Assembly: GCA_037176705.1 (NCBI GenBank)
Contig: CM073895.1
Location: forward strand, 7,402,551 to 7,466,550
Source of the DNA: Molossus alvarezi
Taxonomy: Eukaryota > Chordata > Mammalia > Chiroptera > Molossidae
DNA length: 64,000 bases
Direction: 5' to 3'
Of the stretch, positions 1-11,600 are shown piece by piece. Numbering within the stretch: position 1 is the stretch's first letter; each line of letters begins with the position of its first letter. The notes below the pieces were generated by a model. It was not told the DNA's origin and did not search any database. It saw only the letters and a list, made by a program, of their open reading frames with translations. The position numbers and the translations under genes were made by a program.

Positions 1-574
1 AATTCCCAGGACCACCCTTGCCCTCCTGGGGGTCTGTGAGAAGCTGACAGACCAGGAATGTTCCAGTGGGGGAGCTCACTCCGTGTGGGAGGAGCTACCG
101 GCAGTGCCTGTGCCCCAGCAGGGAGTCGGGGAGCAGAGCATTTTCCCCAGTGGAACCGAAGACAACCAGCTGGAGTGGGTCCCAGGGAGAACAGAGAGGA
201 GGCTGAAAGAATGAGTACAGATCTTTTCTCAGAGGTTTTTGCTGTCGAGGGGAGAAGAGAAGGAGACACGGGGTCAAGGAGAGGGTTTGTGGGAGGAGCT
301 AGCCCAGCACGTGTGCTGACTGGACTGAAGGAACTGGGAGACCTGACCTCAGGAAAGGAGGGGCCCCTTTGAGGAGGACGGTGGGATGGGGCCCACACGC
401 CCTGGAGAGGTAGGTCCTGACCCTCAGGGAGCACTGCGGTTTCCCCCAACGCCAGGACGCACCGCAGTGAGGGCGGCAGCCGCCCGCCGTGATGGGAGTA
501 TAGCTGTCTCCGGAGCATCGCCTTCTCGGGGCCTGACTGGTCTCGGGCAGGTCAGCTCAGCATTCCACCGGCTT
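1..574. other. Intergenic, nothing recognised
   Basis: Purine-rich unique sequence with no gene, tRNA or repeat I can name. In human the gene before PGD is KIF1B; no KIF1B exon was found. Confidence 0.5.
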
Positions 575-816
575 TTCTTTTCATCCTCACCCGAGGATGT
601 TTTCCATTTATCATCAGATAGAGTGGGAGGGAGGGAAAGGGGGTGGGGAGAGAGAAACATCTATATGAGAGAGACACACCGACTGGTGGCCTCCCGCACG
701 ACCCTACTAGGGCCTGGACGAACCGCAACTGAGGTACATGCCCCTTGACCTGAATTGAACCTGGGATTCTGGTCCGCAGGCCAACGCGCTAACCGCTAAG
801 CCAAACCGGCCAGGGC
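575..816 (-). mobile_element. VesA SINE
   Basis: Minus-strand copy ending GGCCAGGGC at the tRNA-head side, with ATCCTCACCCGAGGATG at the tail side. B box GGTTCAATTC is decayed. Confidence 0.85.
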
Positions 817-850
817 GTCCACTGGGCTTTTCATTTAAACTGAATCTGTT

Positions 851-1117
851 TTGGTTTTTTTTTTTTTTTTTTTTTTTTTTATCCTCACCCGAGGACATTT
901 TTCCATTTTGTACAGATAGAGTGGGAGGGAGAGAGAGGAAGAGAGAGAGAGGGAAACATCGATGTGAAAGGGACACATCGAGTGGCTGCCACCCGCACGA
1001 CCCAACCAGGGCCGGGGACAAACTGCAACCGAGGTACGTGCCCTTAGCGGGAACCGAACCCGGGTCTCTCCGGACCGCAGGCGGATGCTCCAACCGCTGA
1101 GCCAAACCGGCCAGGGC
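851..1117 (-). mobile_element. VesA-G58 SINE with poly(T) start
   Basis: Near-consensus copy, 30-base T run (its poly(A) tail), B box GGTTCGGTTCC. Flanked by TGTTTTGGTTTTT on both sides, a target-site duplication, so recently inserted beside the older VesC copy. Confidence 0.92.
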
Positions 1118-1129
1118 TGTTTTGGTTTT

Positions 1130-1300
1130 TTTAATTGATTTTTAGAGAGGAAAGGCAAGAGAAAAGAGAACCATCAACTTATTGTTCTACTCATGTATGC
1201 ATTCGCTGGTTGATTCTTGTATGTGCCCTGACTGGGGATCGAACCTGAAACTTGGGCGTGTCAGGATGACGTTCTAACCAGCTGAGCTACCTGGCCAGGA
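1130..1300 (-). mobile_element. VesC (older bat tRNA SINE)
   Basis: Carries TGTATGTGCCCTGACTGGGG and a diverged TCAGGATGAC head typical of the second VesC at 44690. Ends CTGGCCAGGA. Confidence 0.75.
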
Positions 1301-2185
1301 CCTAAACAGAATTAGTTTTTATGAAGCTGTAACTGGAGGTTTGGTCCCTCACTTAGGGTCGCTCTCTGAGTCACCATGCCTTTTGCAAAGCTGATACTGT
1401 ACAATGTCAGGAGGTCCCAGGGAATTGTGCACATTTCACTCATTGCTTTTCTATCCGATTTTCTTGTCATTCCATTTTTGACTGGGTGGAGAGATTTTTC
1501 CACTTTCCCTTAGGACCGTCTCTGCACAGTCCTAAATTTTTAGCTTTTCTGAGCGCATCACACGTTTATCTGGCTTAAGAATGTGTGGTCTTCGGGTTTT
1601 TACAAAATTTGCTCTTCTACCTTGCATGTGAAGAAGTCGTTTGAATTCAGTTGCAGGAATTATACACCAAGTGAGTGGCAGAGTTGGGATTTTCAAATCT
1701 GCCCCAACTAGTATGTTACACACCCTCTTATGTAAGTCAGACAAAGGATTCAGCCCTGGGATGTTTGCAGAGAAGGGCTGTTTTTGTAGACTCTCTGCCC
1801 GTGCTTTGAGTTGGGATTTGGGGAATTAAGGCAAGGCCAAATGTTGTTAGGTGAACAGTAGTGTGAGTTGACTTTAAGCATTATAAGCCAAGCATTTGAG
1901 GATTTTCTAAAAACTAAAGGTCAGCATGAAGCTCTAACTCCAGCAAGCCCTGGCTTTACTGTGTCCATGGGGGCTGGGGGGCATGACGAGGGGGACCGGC
2001 CTTTGTCCCAGCCCAGCTCTCCTGAATCCAGGCTGCTGTAGTTTTCCGACAGTCTTGGGAAGCAGCAATTTTTGCTGGTCGTTAGCTCCTTAACAAAGAA
2101 GTAAGAAGGCTATGTAGCATGTAACATTCGTAATAGAAGAAAAAAAATTATGGCTGTTTGATTAGAATTTATACATCTGCCTTAA
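1301..2185. other. Intergenic, nothing recognised
   Basis: Short open frames without family resemblance and no clear repeat. Confidence 0.5.
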
Positions 2186-2200
2186 AAGAAGCCGATTTAA

Positions 2201-2441
2201 GCCCTGGCTGGTTTGGCTCAGCGGTTAGAGCGTCGGCCTGCGGTCCAGAGAGACCCGGGTTCGGTTCCCACTAAGGCACATACCTCGGTTGCAGTTTGTC
2301 CCCAGCCCTGGTTGGGTCGTGCGGGTGGCAGCCACTTGATGTGTCCCTTTCCCGTCGATGTTTCTCTCTCTCTCTCTCTCCCTCCCACTCTATCTGAACA
2401 AAATATCGAAAAATGTCCTCGGGTGAGGATAAAAAAAAAAA
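2201..2441 (+). mobile_element. VesA-G58 SINE
   Basis: Full length with A tail. Flanks AAGAAGCCGATTT and AAGAAGCCTATTT form the target-site duplication. Confidence 0.92.
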
Positions 2442-2864
2442 TAAGAAGCCTATTTCATAGTAACTCGGGTGTGTCCAGATGTTTAGTCACATTGACTCAG
2501 CATAATTTCTCCCTTGACAAATCTCAGACTAGAGCAATCAATTTGTTCTGCAACATATCTGATAGTTGGCTTCCTTATAACCCAACCCACAGAAAGAGGA
2601 AGCAGTTGCAACAAAGTTGAAAGGTGTGAGAGGCTCCCTTGAAGGGAGCTGTTGTGTGAAGTCGGGTCTGTAAAATTTCTACAAGTGCTGTTTGTTCTCC
2701 AAAACTAGTCATTGAAAGTCAATACTAGTTTAGCTCTCCATCTAAAGCAACTACACATCTGTAATACACAGCTGTACCCACCTTCCCGGGGGAAATGTAC
2801 GTGAGTTTGCATGCTGACGGCCTGCTAATACGGGCAGGACAGAAGGGTGGGCTGGCCCTCGGAG

Positions 2865-3000
2865 ACCTGGGCTAAAGTTCACTTCTGCCGCTCGCTGGCT
2901 GAGAAAGTCAACTTCCCTGAGCTGAGTTTCTTTTCACATTAGGTAATAATAATGACATCTTAGAACGGTATAGCAATGTGAAGCTTACAAGCGTTAGGTC
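2865..3000 (+). repeat. MIR
   Basis: GGAGACCTGGGCTAAAGTTC then the core CTGAGCTGAGTTTC and AATAATGACATC. Confidence 0.6.
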
Positions 3001-4059
3001 ATTTTGACACGGGGAAGGAGGCGGGATGGACAGGAGGAGGACTCCCTGCACCCAAGGAGCCTGCAGATTCAGCCCCTAGAGAAGGGCAGGGGCTTGGGGT
3101 GGTCCCCTTGTCCTTTCTGAAGCTGCCTCCGGCTCTGACCCTTGCTCCGAGGCTGTGCTTAAGCCAGCCTGTGGAAGAGGGATGCCAGGGGAGGCAGCAC
3201 CCAGCTCAGCATCTAGCTCACTGTGCCCTGTGGTCGGTTCCTTCAGTACAAGTCCCCAGACCCTGACCCCGCCCTGCTGGACTCGGTGAGGCTCTTACTG
3301 CAGACAAAAGGACTGTGCCATGGGGGGTGGGGGGGTGACTAGGGCAATACAAAGAGAATAGGGAATGCTCACTGCAAAAAATAAGAAAGCATAAAATTGG
3401 AAAAAATTACTAAAAACGTTTTAAGGCTCTTGAAATTGATCAAAAGCAGGCAAATTAAAAACCTTTTATTCTGGGGGGAAAAAACTAGACTTTCAGGTAA
3501 GAGCAGTAGAAGCCTGCAGCCTTCTTGCTCAGGACTGCTCCCCATTCCGCCTCCTCTCTGCTGGTAAGAAAAGTTGTTTTAACTGCTCAGGGCTTTGCTT
3601 AGGGGGCCGGGAGGGGAGGAGACGTGTAGCTTTTCTGTTGGCTACAACTGGCAACCTTGGTGAGAAATGAATGGTAGGAACCTGCAGCTTGCTAGCCTGA
3701 GGTCTCAGCCGGGCAGCAGACCCGCGGGAAAAGAGAGCACCGTGGGACTAGAGAAGCCCTCAACACACCCCTGGCTGATGGAAGCTGTCCGTGTGCAGGG
3801 GAGGCTCGGAAAGCCCGGCCGAGAGTAACCCCAGGAAAGCTAGACAGGCGGGTGCGCTGTGAAGGCAGTTCCCAGTGCACACACACACACAGACACAAGG
3901 CCCAGGTGTCTGCACGCAGCATTCCCAAGTCATTGGCTGGCAACTAAGTTAAGGAGACACCGGGCAACGCTGAGGAAGCCAAGCTAAAAGCAAGCATAAG
4001 AATAAAAAATCTGAACAGAGTACCAGCATATGTGAAGTGAGAGTTCTACAGGAGAGGAA
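3001..4059. other. Intergenic, nothing recognised
   Basis: A small (CA)n at 3880-3896; otherwise unassigned. Confidence 0.5.
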
Positions 4060-4740
4060 AGAAAGGAAGGCCAGAAAAAATTATTTTAAGAACTAATGGC
4101 TAAGCCCTGGCCAGTTTGCTCAGTGGTTAGAGCATCGACCTGAAGACCAAAGAGTCTCGGGTTCGATTCTGGTCAAGGGCACATACTTGGGTTTCGGTTT
4201 GATCTCCAGGCCTGGTCAGGGTCGCATGGGAGGCAACCAATTGATCTCTCTCCCGCGTTCCCTCCCTCTCTCCTCCTCCTTCCCACTCTGTCTGAAAATA
4301 AATGGAAAAATATCCCCAGGTGAGGATTTACCAAAACAAAAAACAAAAAAAAACTTCTAAATGTGTTGAAGGACACTGATTTACAGTTCTGACTGTGAAC
4401 CCCACAGGGATAACCACAAAGAGATCCACACCTAGACACCTCATAAGCTACTGGAAACCAAAGGGACAGTTTTCCAAACAGCGAGAGAAACAGTATAGCG
4501 TGGGCTGGAGAACGACAATGTGGTTAGTTTGACTGCTCATCAGAAACAGTGAAAGCCATAGCCACTGCAATGAGATACTCAAGGTGCTGAAAGAAAAAAC
4601 TGTCAACCAAGGATGTTTTTATCCAGCAGAACCATATTTCAAAAATAGGGGCAAAATAAAGATTCCCTGATTTAAAACAAACAAAAATAACATCGAGAGA
4701 AATAGTGCTGGCACATCTGCCCTACAAGAAATACAAGTCA
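4060..4740 (+). mobile_element. Fossil LINE-1 (L1M/HAL1-like) fragment
   Basis: AAAGAGATCCACACCTAGAC, AAGGTGCTGAAAGAAAAAAC and CTGTCAACCAAGGATGTTTT followed by CCTACAAGAAATAC are familiar L1M/HAL1 text. Split by the SINE at 4103. Confidence 0.65.
4103..4336 (+). mobile_element. VesA SINE (older, A58 B box)
   Basis: GGTTCGATTC B box; tail end CCCCAGGTGAGGATT. Inserted within a fossil LINE-1 fragment that continues on both sides. Confidence 0.88.
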
Positions 4741-5189
4741 CACTGGTCAGCCCCATGGACTTACGCTCAGACTGAGGTGCATGTTCTCAGACGTACTGAG
4801 ATGCACTTAGGGGGGGTATTTTTAATAGGGTGTGCTGGTGCCCCCTATTTAGGGCACCCAGGAGGGGTGCAGAACAGAAGGTAATGGGCATGGGGAAGAG
4901 GGGAAGACACTTGGGATGATGTGTGTTTGGATTAGGAAGATACTGCAAAATTCATGGCTACGTCATTGTCAAATGGGAATATTTTCTATAGCAAACAACT
5001 CAATTAATGGACCGTTTCCTCACCAGCCTTAGCTGGAACGATGAGACTCTTGCTTTGCAAGAAGCTGCAGAGGTGCTTGTCTGCCTTCTCCGGGTTTCAC
5101 AAGGAAGCCTAGGAGCAATTGCTTGATTCAGTCCTATTTTCCACTTCAGTTATGTCTCCCGAGTCCTTTCCACTAAGAAGACAGAAAGT

Positions 5190-5393
5190 AGCCTGGCCGG
5201 TGTGGCTCAGTGGATTGAACGTCGTCCTATGGAATGAGGTCCCGGTTCGATTCCCAGTCAGGGCACATGCCCGGATTGAGGCTCGATCCCCAGTAGGGGA
5301 TGTACAGGAGGCAGCCGATAGATGTTTCTTTCTCACATCGATGTTTCTCTCTCTCTCTCTCAAAATCAGTAATTATTTAAAAAATAAATAAAA
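5190..5393 (+). mobile_element. VesB SINE
   Basis: GCCTGGCCGGTGTGGCTCAG head, B box GGTTCGATTCC, CT-rich end then A-rich tail. Confidence 0.88.
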
Positions 5394-5399
5394 ATAGAG

Positions 5400-5565
5400 A
5401 AACTAGTATATGGGTACTAAGTACCAGACACAAGCTTCCATTTGTTTCCTTGAACCCTAGAGCTACCCTGTGAGACTTGGTTTTCCACATAAGGAAATTC
5501 TGAAATCCAGTAACTTGCCCCAAATTGCACAAGTAGAAAGAAATGAAACTGAAGCCGGCTAAGGT
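5400..5565 (-). repeat. MIR
   Basis: AGCTACCCTGTGAG, CACATAAGGAAATTCTG and AACTTGCCCCAAATTGCACA, the reverse MIR core. Confidence 0.6.
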
Positions 5566-5739
5566 CAGTGCAACAACAAAACTCATTTCTCCCCTCTCTC
5601 AGGCGCTTCCAGGGAAGATGTTCCAGATAATTTGTGAAGCCATCTGACCCGACTTGATAACATGCCGTCCTACCACCCAGGCTGTGTCTGAATCCCACGT
5701 TTTATTGTGAGGGACTTTGGACAGCATCTAATCCGTCCC

Positions 5740-5835
5740 CAGAGGGGCGGTTCTGGAGCCTCACTATGTGACTCAGCAAGTCTGGGCTCACTGAGCCCCA
5801 GTTTCCTCAGCTCCAAAACACGAGCTTGGCTAGAT
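5740..5835 (+). repeat. MIR fragment
   Basis: CTATGTGACTCAGCAAGTC and CCCCAGTTTCCTCAGCTCC. Confidence 0.5.
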
Positions 5836-5839
5836 CAGT

Positions 5840-6010
5840 AGTTCTCAAACCGGTTGGTCTCAGGACCCTTTACACTCTTAAAAATTATTGCAGACCCCAA
5901 GAGCGTTTGTTCACGGGAGTTACATCTATATATACCGTTTAAAGAATTAAAACACACTTGAATAACAGTTTCCCAAAATAAAAGGAAACTGAGTGAGATC
6001 AGTGGTGTTT
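5840..6010 (+). mobile_element. Ancient interspersed DNA-transposon-like repeat
   Basis: AGTAGTTCTCAAACCGG then GGTCTCAGGACCCTTTACAC and AAAATTATTGCAGACCCCAA, a text typical of an old mammalian hAT-type repeat. The family is not named with confidence. Confidence 0.55.
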
Positions 6011-6299
6011 TAGACAGTTTTGCAAATCTAATGTCTGGCTCAAGGCAGTTTACACAGACTGGATCCTCCTATCTGCCCCCACAGTTCATCTCTTTCATAT
6101 CACGGAGCCTCTGGAAAACATTGTACACTTGTGAGGGAATGAGAATGAAAAAGGAAAATATGAATGAAAACTGGAAATAGTTTTGTGCCCACTTCCCCCT
6201 GAAAGGAGGGTCTCAGGGACCTCCAGGGGCCCCAGACCACCCTTTGTGAATTGTTTCCAAAGGTGATCCAAAAAAAAAAAAAAAAAAAATAGACCACCC

Positions 6300-6390
6300 C
6301 CAAACAGAATTACCTGGGGGTCCTATAAAATGTAGGTTTTCTGGTCTGTGCCAGACCTGTGGTATCAAAATTCACATTTCACAAGCTTCC
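6300..6390 (+). mobile_element. MER5A-like hAT fragment
   Basis: CAGAATTACCTGGGGGTCC then CAGACCTGTGGTATCAAAAT resembles the 3' half of MER5A. Confidence 0.5.
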
Positions 6391-8039
6391 TTACACATTC
6401 GTTTGGGGACACTGGCTGGGAGAGCTCACGATTCCTGCCAGCCTGGTTCTGCTGAGCCGACTGTATTATTTTCACCTGCTGTGGCAGAGCTGGGATTCAG
6501 ACCCAGGTCTCAGTGCAGGGCTTTTGCCGGGCAGTGACGGAAGCTACTTCACTCACCCTGGGTTGCCTAGATTACCTGTTCATCATCTTTGTATTCACTC
6601 CTCTCCCCACTCAGGGAAGCACTTTGTGTGTAGCTTTAAGAATAAATTCTGGGTTTGCTTACAACTCTCTTTCTGCATCCAGTCAAAGCAAGAATAAATT
6701 CAGAAAAGGACCCCAAAGACAAGGACCTCTCTTCCCCTCAGGAGGAAGTTCTGTTCTAACCTTAGCCCCACCTGGAAGTCTGTACAGTGAGTCAGCCACA
6801 GTCCGTGATCCCTATACCAGGATATGGGAGAGAGAAAAAGAAAAGGAGTGTGAGGCCCGGCTGGCACAGACCAGACAAATATGGAAGCAACGCAAGGAAA
6901 AGGACAAGTTCATATAAAGACTCTCTAGCGAAGAAAATCTAACATGAGAAAATATTTACATACAAGATCAAGTAGATTGTGATATTTTGAAATTTCAGGG
7001 TAACATTCCATTATTGCATTAAAAAATATTGTGACTATGATTTGATGCCTAACTACCAATAGGACAAAACTGCCATAGTGGGACATTTGCTAACATAGGA
7101 GTATCTGTTAAAACCTATATGACAAAGTAATCTCTGCAATTAGTGTGATAGAAATAGCACCCACTGCGCAGGCTCCTTGAGTCAGTCACAGCTGGGCCAC
7201 TAACTGGCCATGAACTAGCTGTGTGACTTTTGTAATTGAACATTTGTTGAGCACGAATTATGTGTGAGCAACTGTTAGGTGATACGAAGCAAAAAAAATC
7301 CTAAAAAGTACTGCTGGAGCTAAGCCTCCTTCCCAATCACCTGCTGGAGATGGCAGGGTTCAGTGGTGAGGTCAAGACGCCTGGCACCGGGAGACGTTAG
7401 AGAAGGCATGAAGGACATGGTATTTCTAATGCCCTGGACGGAGGGTTCCCCCTCACTCGGCCTCTGGTTCCTCAGCTGTGCAGGAAGGGGTTCAACGACA
7501 TGAGCTCCTAGCCCAGCCATCACACTCCCAGGAAGTCCACTCCCCGCCGGCTCTCTGCGCCTGTTTCTTCCCCTGCAAAAACGGGCCAGTCTCCCACACA
7601 CGATCGTGTGAGGACCAGCTTTCCTGCACCCCTTACACTTGATCAGATGCAAAAAAAGTAAAACCTCGGTCCCTGCCCGGAGTTGAGCGTACGACGCGGA
7701 AGCCCCACGTGTCCGGCAGCGAGGGGAGGAAGGAATGATGGACACTCGGACAGCAGACATCCCGGTGATTGGAAAACTGGAAAGGGCAGCCCAACCTGAA
7801 ACACCATCCCGCGCGGAGCTGCAGAGCAGAGCCCCGGCCCTGGGTGTCCCCTGAGTGGCTCCATCCAGTCCCCTCCGCCTGTCCCCGCGCCCAGCCCCCA
7901 CCGGCTGTCAGGACGCACCCAGCCCTCTGCCATTCGGGGCGCACCCTGGACGATGTCATCGATGCGCTCGACACTCTCCTGAGTCGGCCCCGGGAGTGGG
8001 CGTGCCCGTTGCCTCAGGTGGTGTAACAGGCGCCAGGGA
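6391..8039. other. Intergenic region upstream of PGD
   Basis: One MIR piece at 7145; GC content rises after 7400 toward the PGD island. Long open frames at 7320-8137 on the minus strand reflect GC bias. Confidence 0.5.
7145..7265 (+). repeat. MIR fragment
   Basis: GGGCCACTAACTGGCC and ACTAGCTGTGTGACTTTTG, followed by a degraded core. Confidence 0.5.
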
Positions 8040-8620
8040 GGGCCAATGGTGTGTCTCCATAGCTCCACCCCTTCCTTCCGATTGGCTAGTGCCGGAAAGA
8101 CCCGGCCAGGGCCTGGGGAGGCAAGCCACAGCCCCATTCAGCCTGGGTCGCTGGTGCCTGCGTCCCCTCCTCTCCGCTCTGCGCTCCGGCCGGGTCCGCC
8201 GCCGCCGCCGCCATGGCTCAGTGAGTGACGGCCCGCGGGCGGCCGGGGAACTTTCCGAGTCGGCTCGAAGGGCGGAGCCGCCCCCGACGTCGCCTCGGCA
8301 CGGGGGTCGCCTGAGCCCTGCCTCGTGGCGCCCAGAGCCCCGGGCCTCCGGGGTCTCAGCTTCCTCCCGCTCGGGCCCCCGAACTCCCCGGATCCGGAGC
8401 CTGCCCTGCAGCCTCGCATTTCCCTGGGACCCAGCCCTCTGCTCCTCGCAACGCGCAGGCGCCGGGAGGAGCCCCATTGCTAGAAGGGGCCCGGGGTCGG
8501 GGGCAGGCATGGCCAAGGGAAAGCAGGGCCCGATCCGGAGGGGAGGGGGCTGCACGGCCGCGGCTCCGCCTGCAGGGGCTTCTTCCCTCTGGGAGACGGG
8601 GACCCTGGAACAGTCATTTC
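8040..8620 (+). promoter_or_regulatory. PGD: PGD CpG-island promoter
   Basis: GC- and CpG-rich block around the PGD start codon with a GCCGCC run just before the ATG. CCAAT at 8043-8047 and an inverted CCAAT (ATTGG) at 8081-8085 lie 170 and 130 bp upstream of the ATG. No convincing TATA box was seen. This fits a dispersed housekeeping promoter. The exact transcription start cannot be read from sequence. Confidence 0.75.
8213..8220 (+). CDS. PGD: PGD coding exon 1
   Basis: ATGGCTCA, encoding Met-Ala and two bases of Gln3, followed by donor GTGAGT. The ATG has CCGCCGCC before it and G at +4, a strong initiation context. It is too short to show as an open reading frame. Confidence 0.95.
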
Positions 8621-11600
8621 CTGATAGACTAGAGCTTGCACGCTGTGAGATCCTCCTACGTGCCTGTAGCTGATCCCGAGAGGGCTTGAGGCCCCTTGCA
8701 GAGCTGGAGTCGGGGGAGGTCCGCCTGTAGTTTCAAGGAAGGTGGCGTGCCGGGGTTCTAACGTGTAGAAGGGAGTAGGGGGACAGAGACGTTAAGACAA
8801 GTTATTTATCGTAGCCAACGCTGGAAAACTGGGTCCCTGAGTTGGAGTGGATTAAGTGGAGATGACACATTTCCCTTTGTTCCCTTTTCTGGTCTTTCAG
8901 AGCTGATATTGCACTGATTGGACTGGCTGTCATGGGCCAGAACTTAATTTTGAACATGAATGACCACGGCTTTGTGGTAAGTCACAAGGGACACTTATGG
9001 GTTCTTGGTGTGCGTTAGCCCCAGTGCTGCCGATTTGCTGATTTCAAAGGCCCCATATAACCTGGAGAGTACCTATGCTCTGTGGGTGCTTCTGACAGTT
9101 TCGTAAAGGAGGGAGAAGCACCACTTGACATGTGGGTGTGGGAGGGCTAATATCGCAGTTCTCTGAGGAAGAAGAGTCCTGCTAAATGTATCTGTCAGTT
9201 CTGTAAGGTTTGTAACCTAAAGAAACCTATCAGTGTCTTGAGAAATCTTGCTGGGTATGTAGAACTCTAACTTTATCGCCTAAGGAGGTCTGGGGATAGT
9301 GAAAAGTTTAGGTGTGAGTATTAAACAGGCTTAGATACAAGGATCATCAGCGACAAAGGGTATTAGTCTGGAAACAGCTGATTCCTGTATCTGCATTCTA
9401 ACCAGCTTGGTAAGACATGGGTAGTTGACTTTTGCTTATATAGGTGGGGCAAAAGTATGTTTGCTGTTGTGAGTACGAAAAACACAGTTTGTTCTTGTAT
9501 TACTAATTATTGTATTATTTTCCATAGGGACTACGGTAAACCTATTGCCCTACCCTGTATTCTGTCTCATCCACTAAGATTAACATTCCAGTGAGCAATC
9601 AGCGCTTGGGTGGAGAAAGGCAAAGGGCAGGGTCCAACCTCCCCAAAACCTTGGGCTGAGTAGAAATTTCATTGTCTCTTAGTCCACAGTCTGAAGGTCT
9701 TGTATGCCCTACATCTCCTAATCAGCTTTTTGCCCTTGTAGGTCTGTGCTTTCAATAGGACAGTCTCCAAAGTTGATGATTTCTTGGCCAATGAGGCAAA
9801 GGGAACCAAAGTGATAGGCGCTCACTCCTTGGAGGAGATGGTCTCCAAGCTGAAGAAGCCTCGGCGGATCATACTGCTCGTGAAGGCTGGTCAAGCTGTT
9901 GATGATTTCATTGAAAAATTGGTGAGGCCAGCTCTGCTCCCAGCCGCTGCTACAGAACTTTTCTCATTCTTTCCTTTCCTAGTGATTTCACTTAAGAGAT
10001 TTCCCCGTCCCCCTTCCCCCTTCCCACTCACCCCCCACTCCAGTTTCTGGATATGAACTGCTCAGTTCTTACAAAACAATTGCTTAAATGTCTTGGTGTT
10101 GGCTAACTTAATTGGCACTAATTAAGTAACAACATATCCTCAGGTGGTAATAATTACAAAATTCTGAGGACAAGAGACACTCCGATAAGAATTCATTGAC
10201 GAGAGTAGAAACAATACAGTCATCTGCTGCTTAATGATGGGGGTACATTCTGAGAAAGGCACTGTTAGGCAATTCATCGTGCAAACATCACAAACCTGGT
10301 TGGTGGAGCCTACTACACACCTGTGCTGTATGATCGAGCCTGTTGCTCCTGGGCTATAAGTCTATAGCATGTTACTGTACAAAACAACAAGAGATTAAAT
10401 CAAGCTCAAGAGCAAATGGCTGTGATCAAGACAAGCTAGATGCATGAGCGTGTTACATGAGGCGTGTAACACGGCATACTTTTTTACAGCAAGCTTCTTT
10501 TTTAATGAGTAGGAAGAGTACAGTAATAAATAGTATGGTATAGTAAATATGCAATCCAGTAACATAGTCATTTTTATCATCAAGTGTATACTGTACAAAA
10601 TTGTATGTGCTGTACTTTTATATGACTGGCAGCACAAATTTGTTTATACCAGTGTCGGCACAAACACGTGATTTAATGAGTTGTGCTATGATCAAAATGC
10701 CTATAACATCAGTAGGCAATAGGGTTTATTCAGCTCCTTTATAATCTTACGGGACGATCATGGTATATGTGGTCCGTCGTTGACCAAAATGTTAGGCGAT
10801 ACATGACTATGGTGATCTTAGTCTCAACCTTTGATATTCAGAAAAACCTAGTTTTGATTGTATAGTATGAATGTTTAGTGCTATTCACTAATAAGCCTCA
10901 GTGTGCAAATTTAGAAATAGATTTTATTTTTCTCGGTGTTCCTATAAAGCAGGAGTGGGGAACATCCGGCTTGCAGGTCTATAAGGCCCTCGAAATCAAT
11001 ACCGGCTAACGTCACATGCCTCCCCAAATTAGCCTAAGCAAATATAGCAGACTTATTTTTTTTTATCCTCACCCGAGGACATTTTTCCATTTTTTCTTCA
11101 GATAGAGTGGGAGGGAGAGACGGAGAGAGAAAGAAACATCCACATGAAAGGGACACATCGAGTGGTTGCCACCCGCACAACCCAACCAGGGCCGGGGCCA
11201 AACTGCAACCAAGGTACGTGCCCTTCGCGGGAACCAAACCCGGGTCTCTCTGGACCGCAGGCTGACGCTCTAACCGCTGAGCCAAACCGGCCAGGGCATA
11301 GCAGACTAATTTTTAAGTTGATAATTTTGTGTGGCCCGTGAATGACGTTATAAACATCCAAATGGCCCTTGACAGAAAAAGGTTTCCCACTCCTGCTAAA
11401 GCAACAATTCCCAAATCGTTGTATAGTTTAATGTAAGTGACAAGAGATCCCCTTAGAGAATCCTAGGAGCTGCACATTGGGTACTTATTTTTGTACCAAA
11501 GCATTTGTTGGCTTTAGGAAGTATGTTTTTTTTGGAGGAAAACAAATACACATATGACTGTGGTGGCCGTGCCGGAGCAGGTGGGTGGGTGTGCCTCGTG

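Noticed and set aside
1..8000. Exons of KIF1B, the expected upstream neighbour
   Set aside because: No kinesin or PH-domain motif was found in any frame; the gene must end left of the window.
7320..8673. Open frames of 85-272 codons around the PGD promoter
   Set aside because: GC-rich promoter DNA; frames on both strands, low-complexity Arg/Pro/Ser composition, no motif. The 272-codon frame runs across the PGD start in another frame.
9784..10056. 90-codon frame starting [10 protein letters not shown] as a separate gene
   Set aside because: It is PGD exon 3 read from an internal in-frame site (here numbered from GCC/ATG-like start) and continued into the intron past donor GTGAGG.
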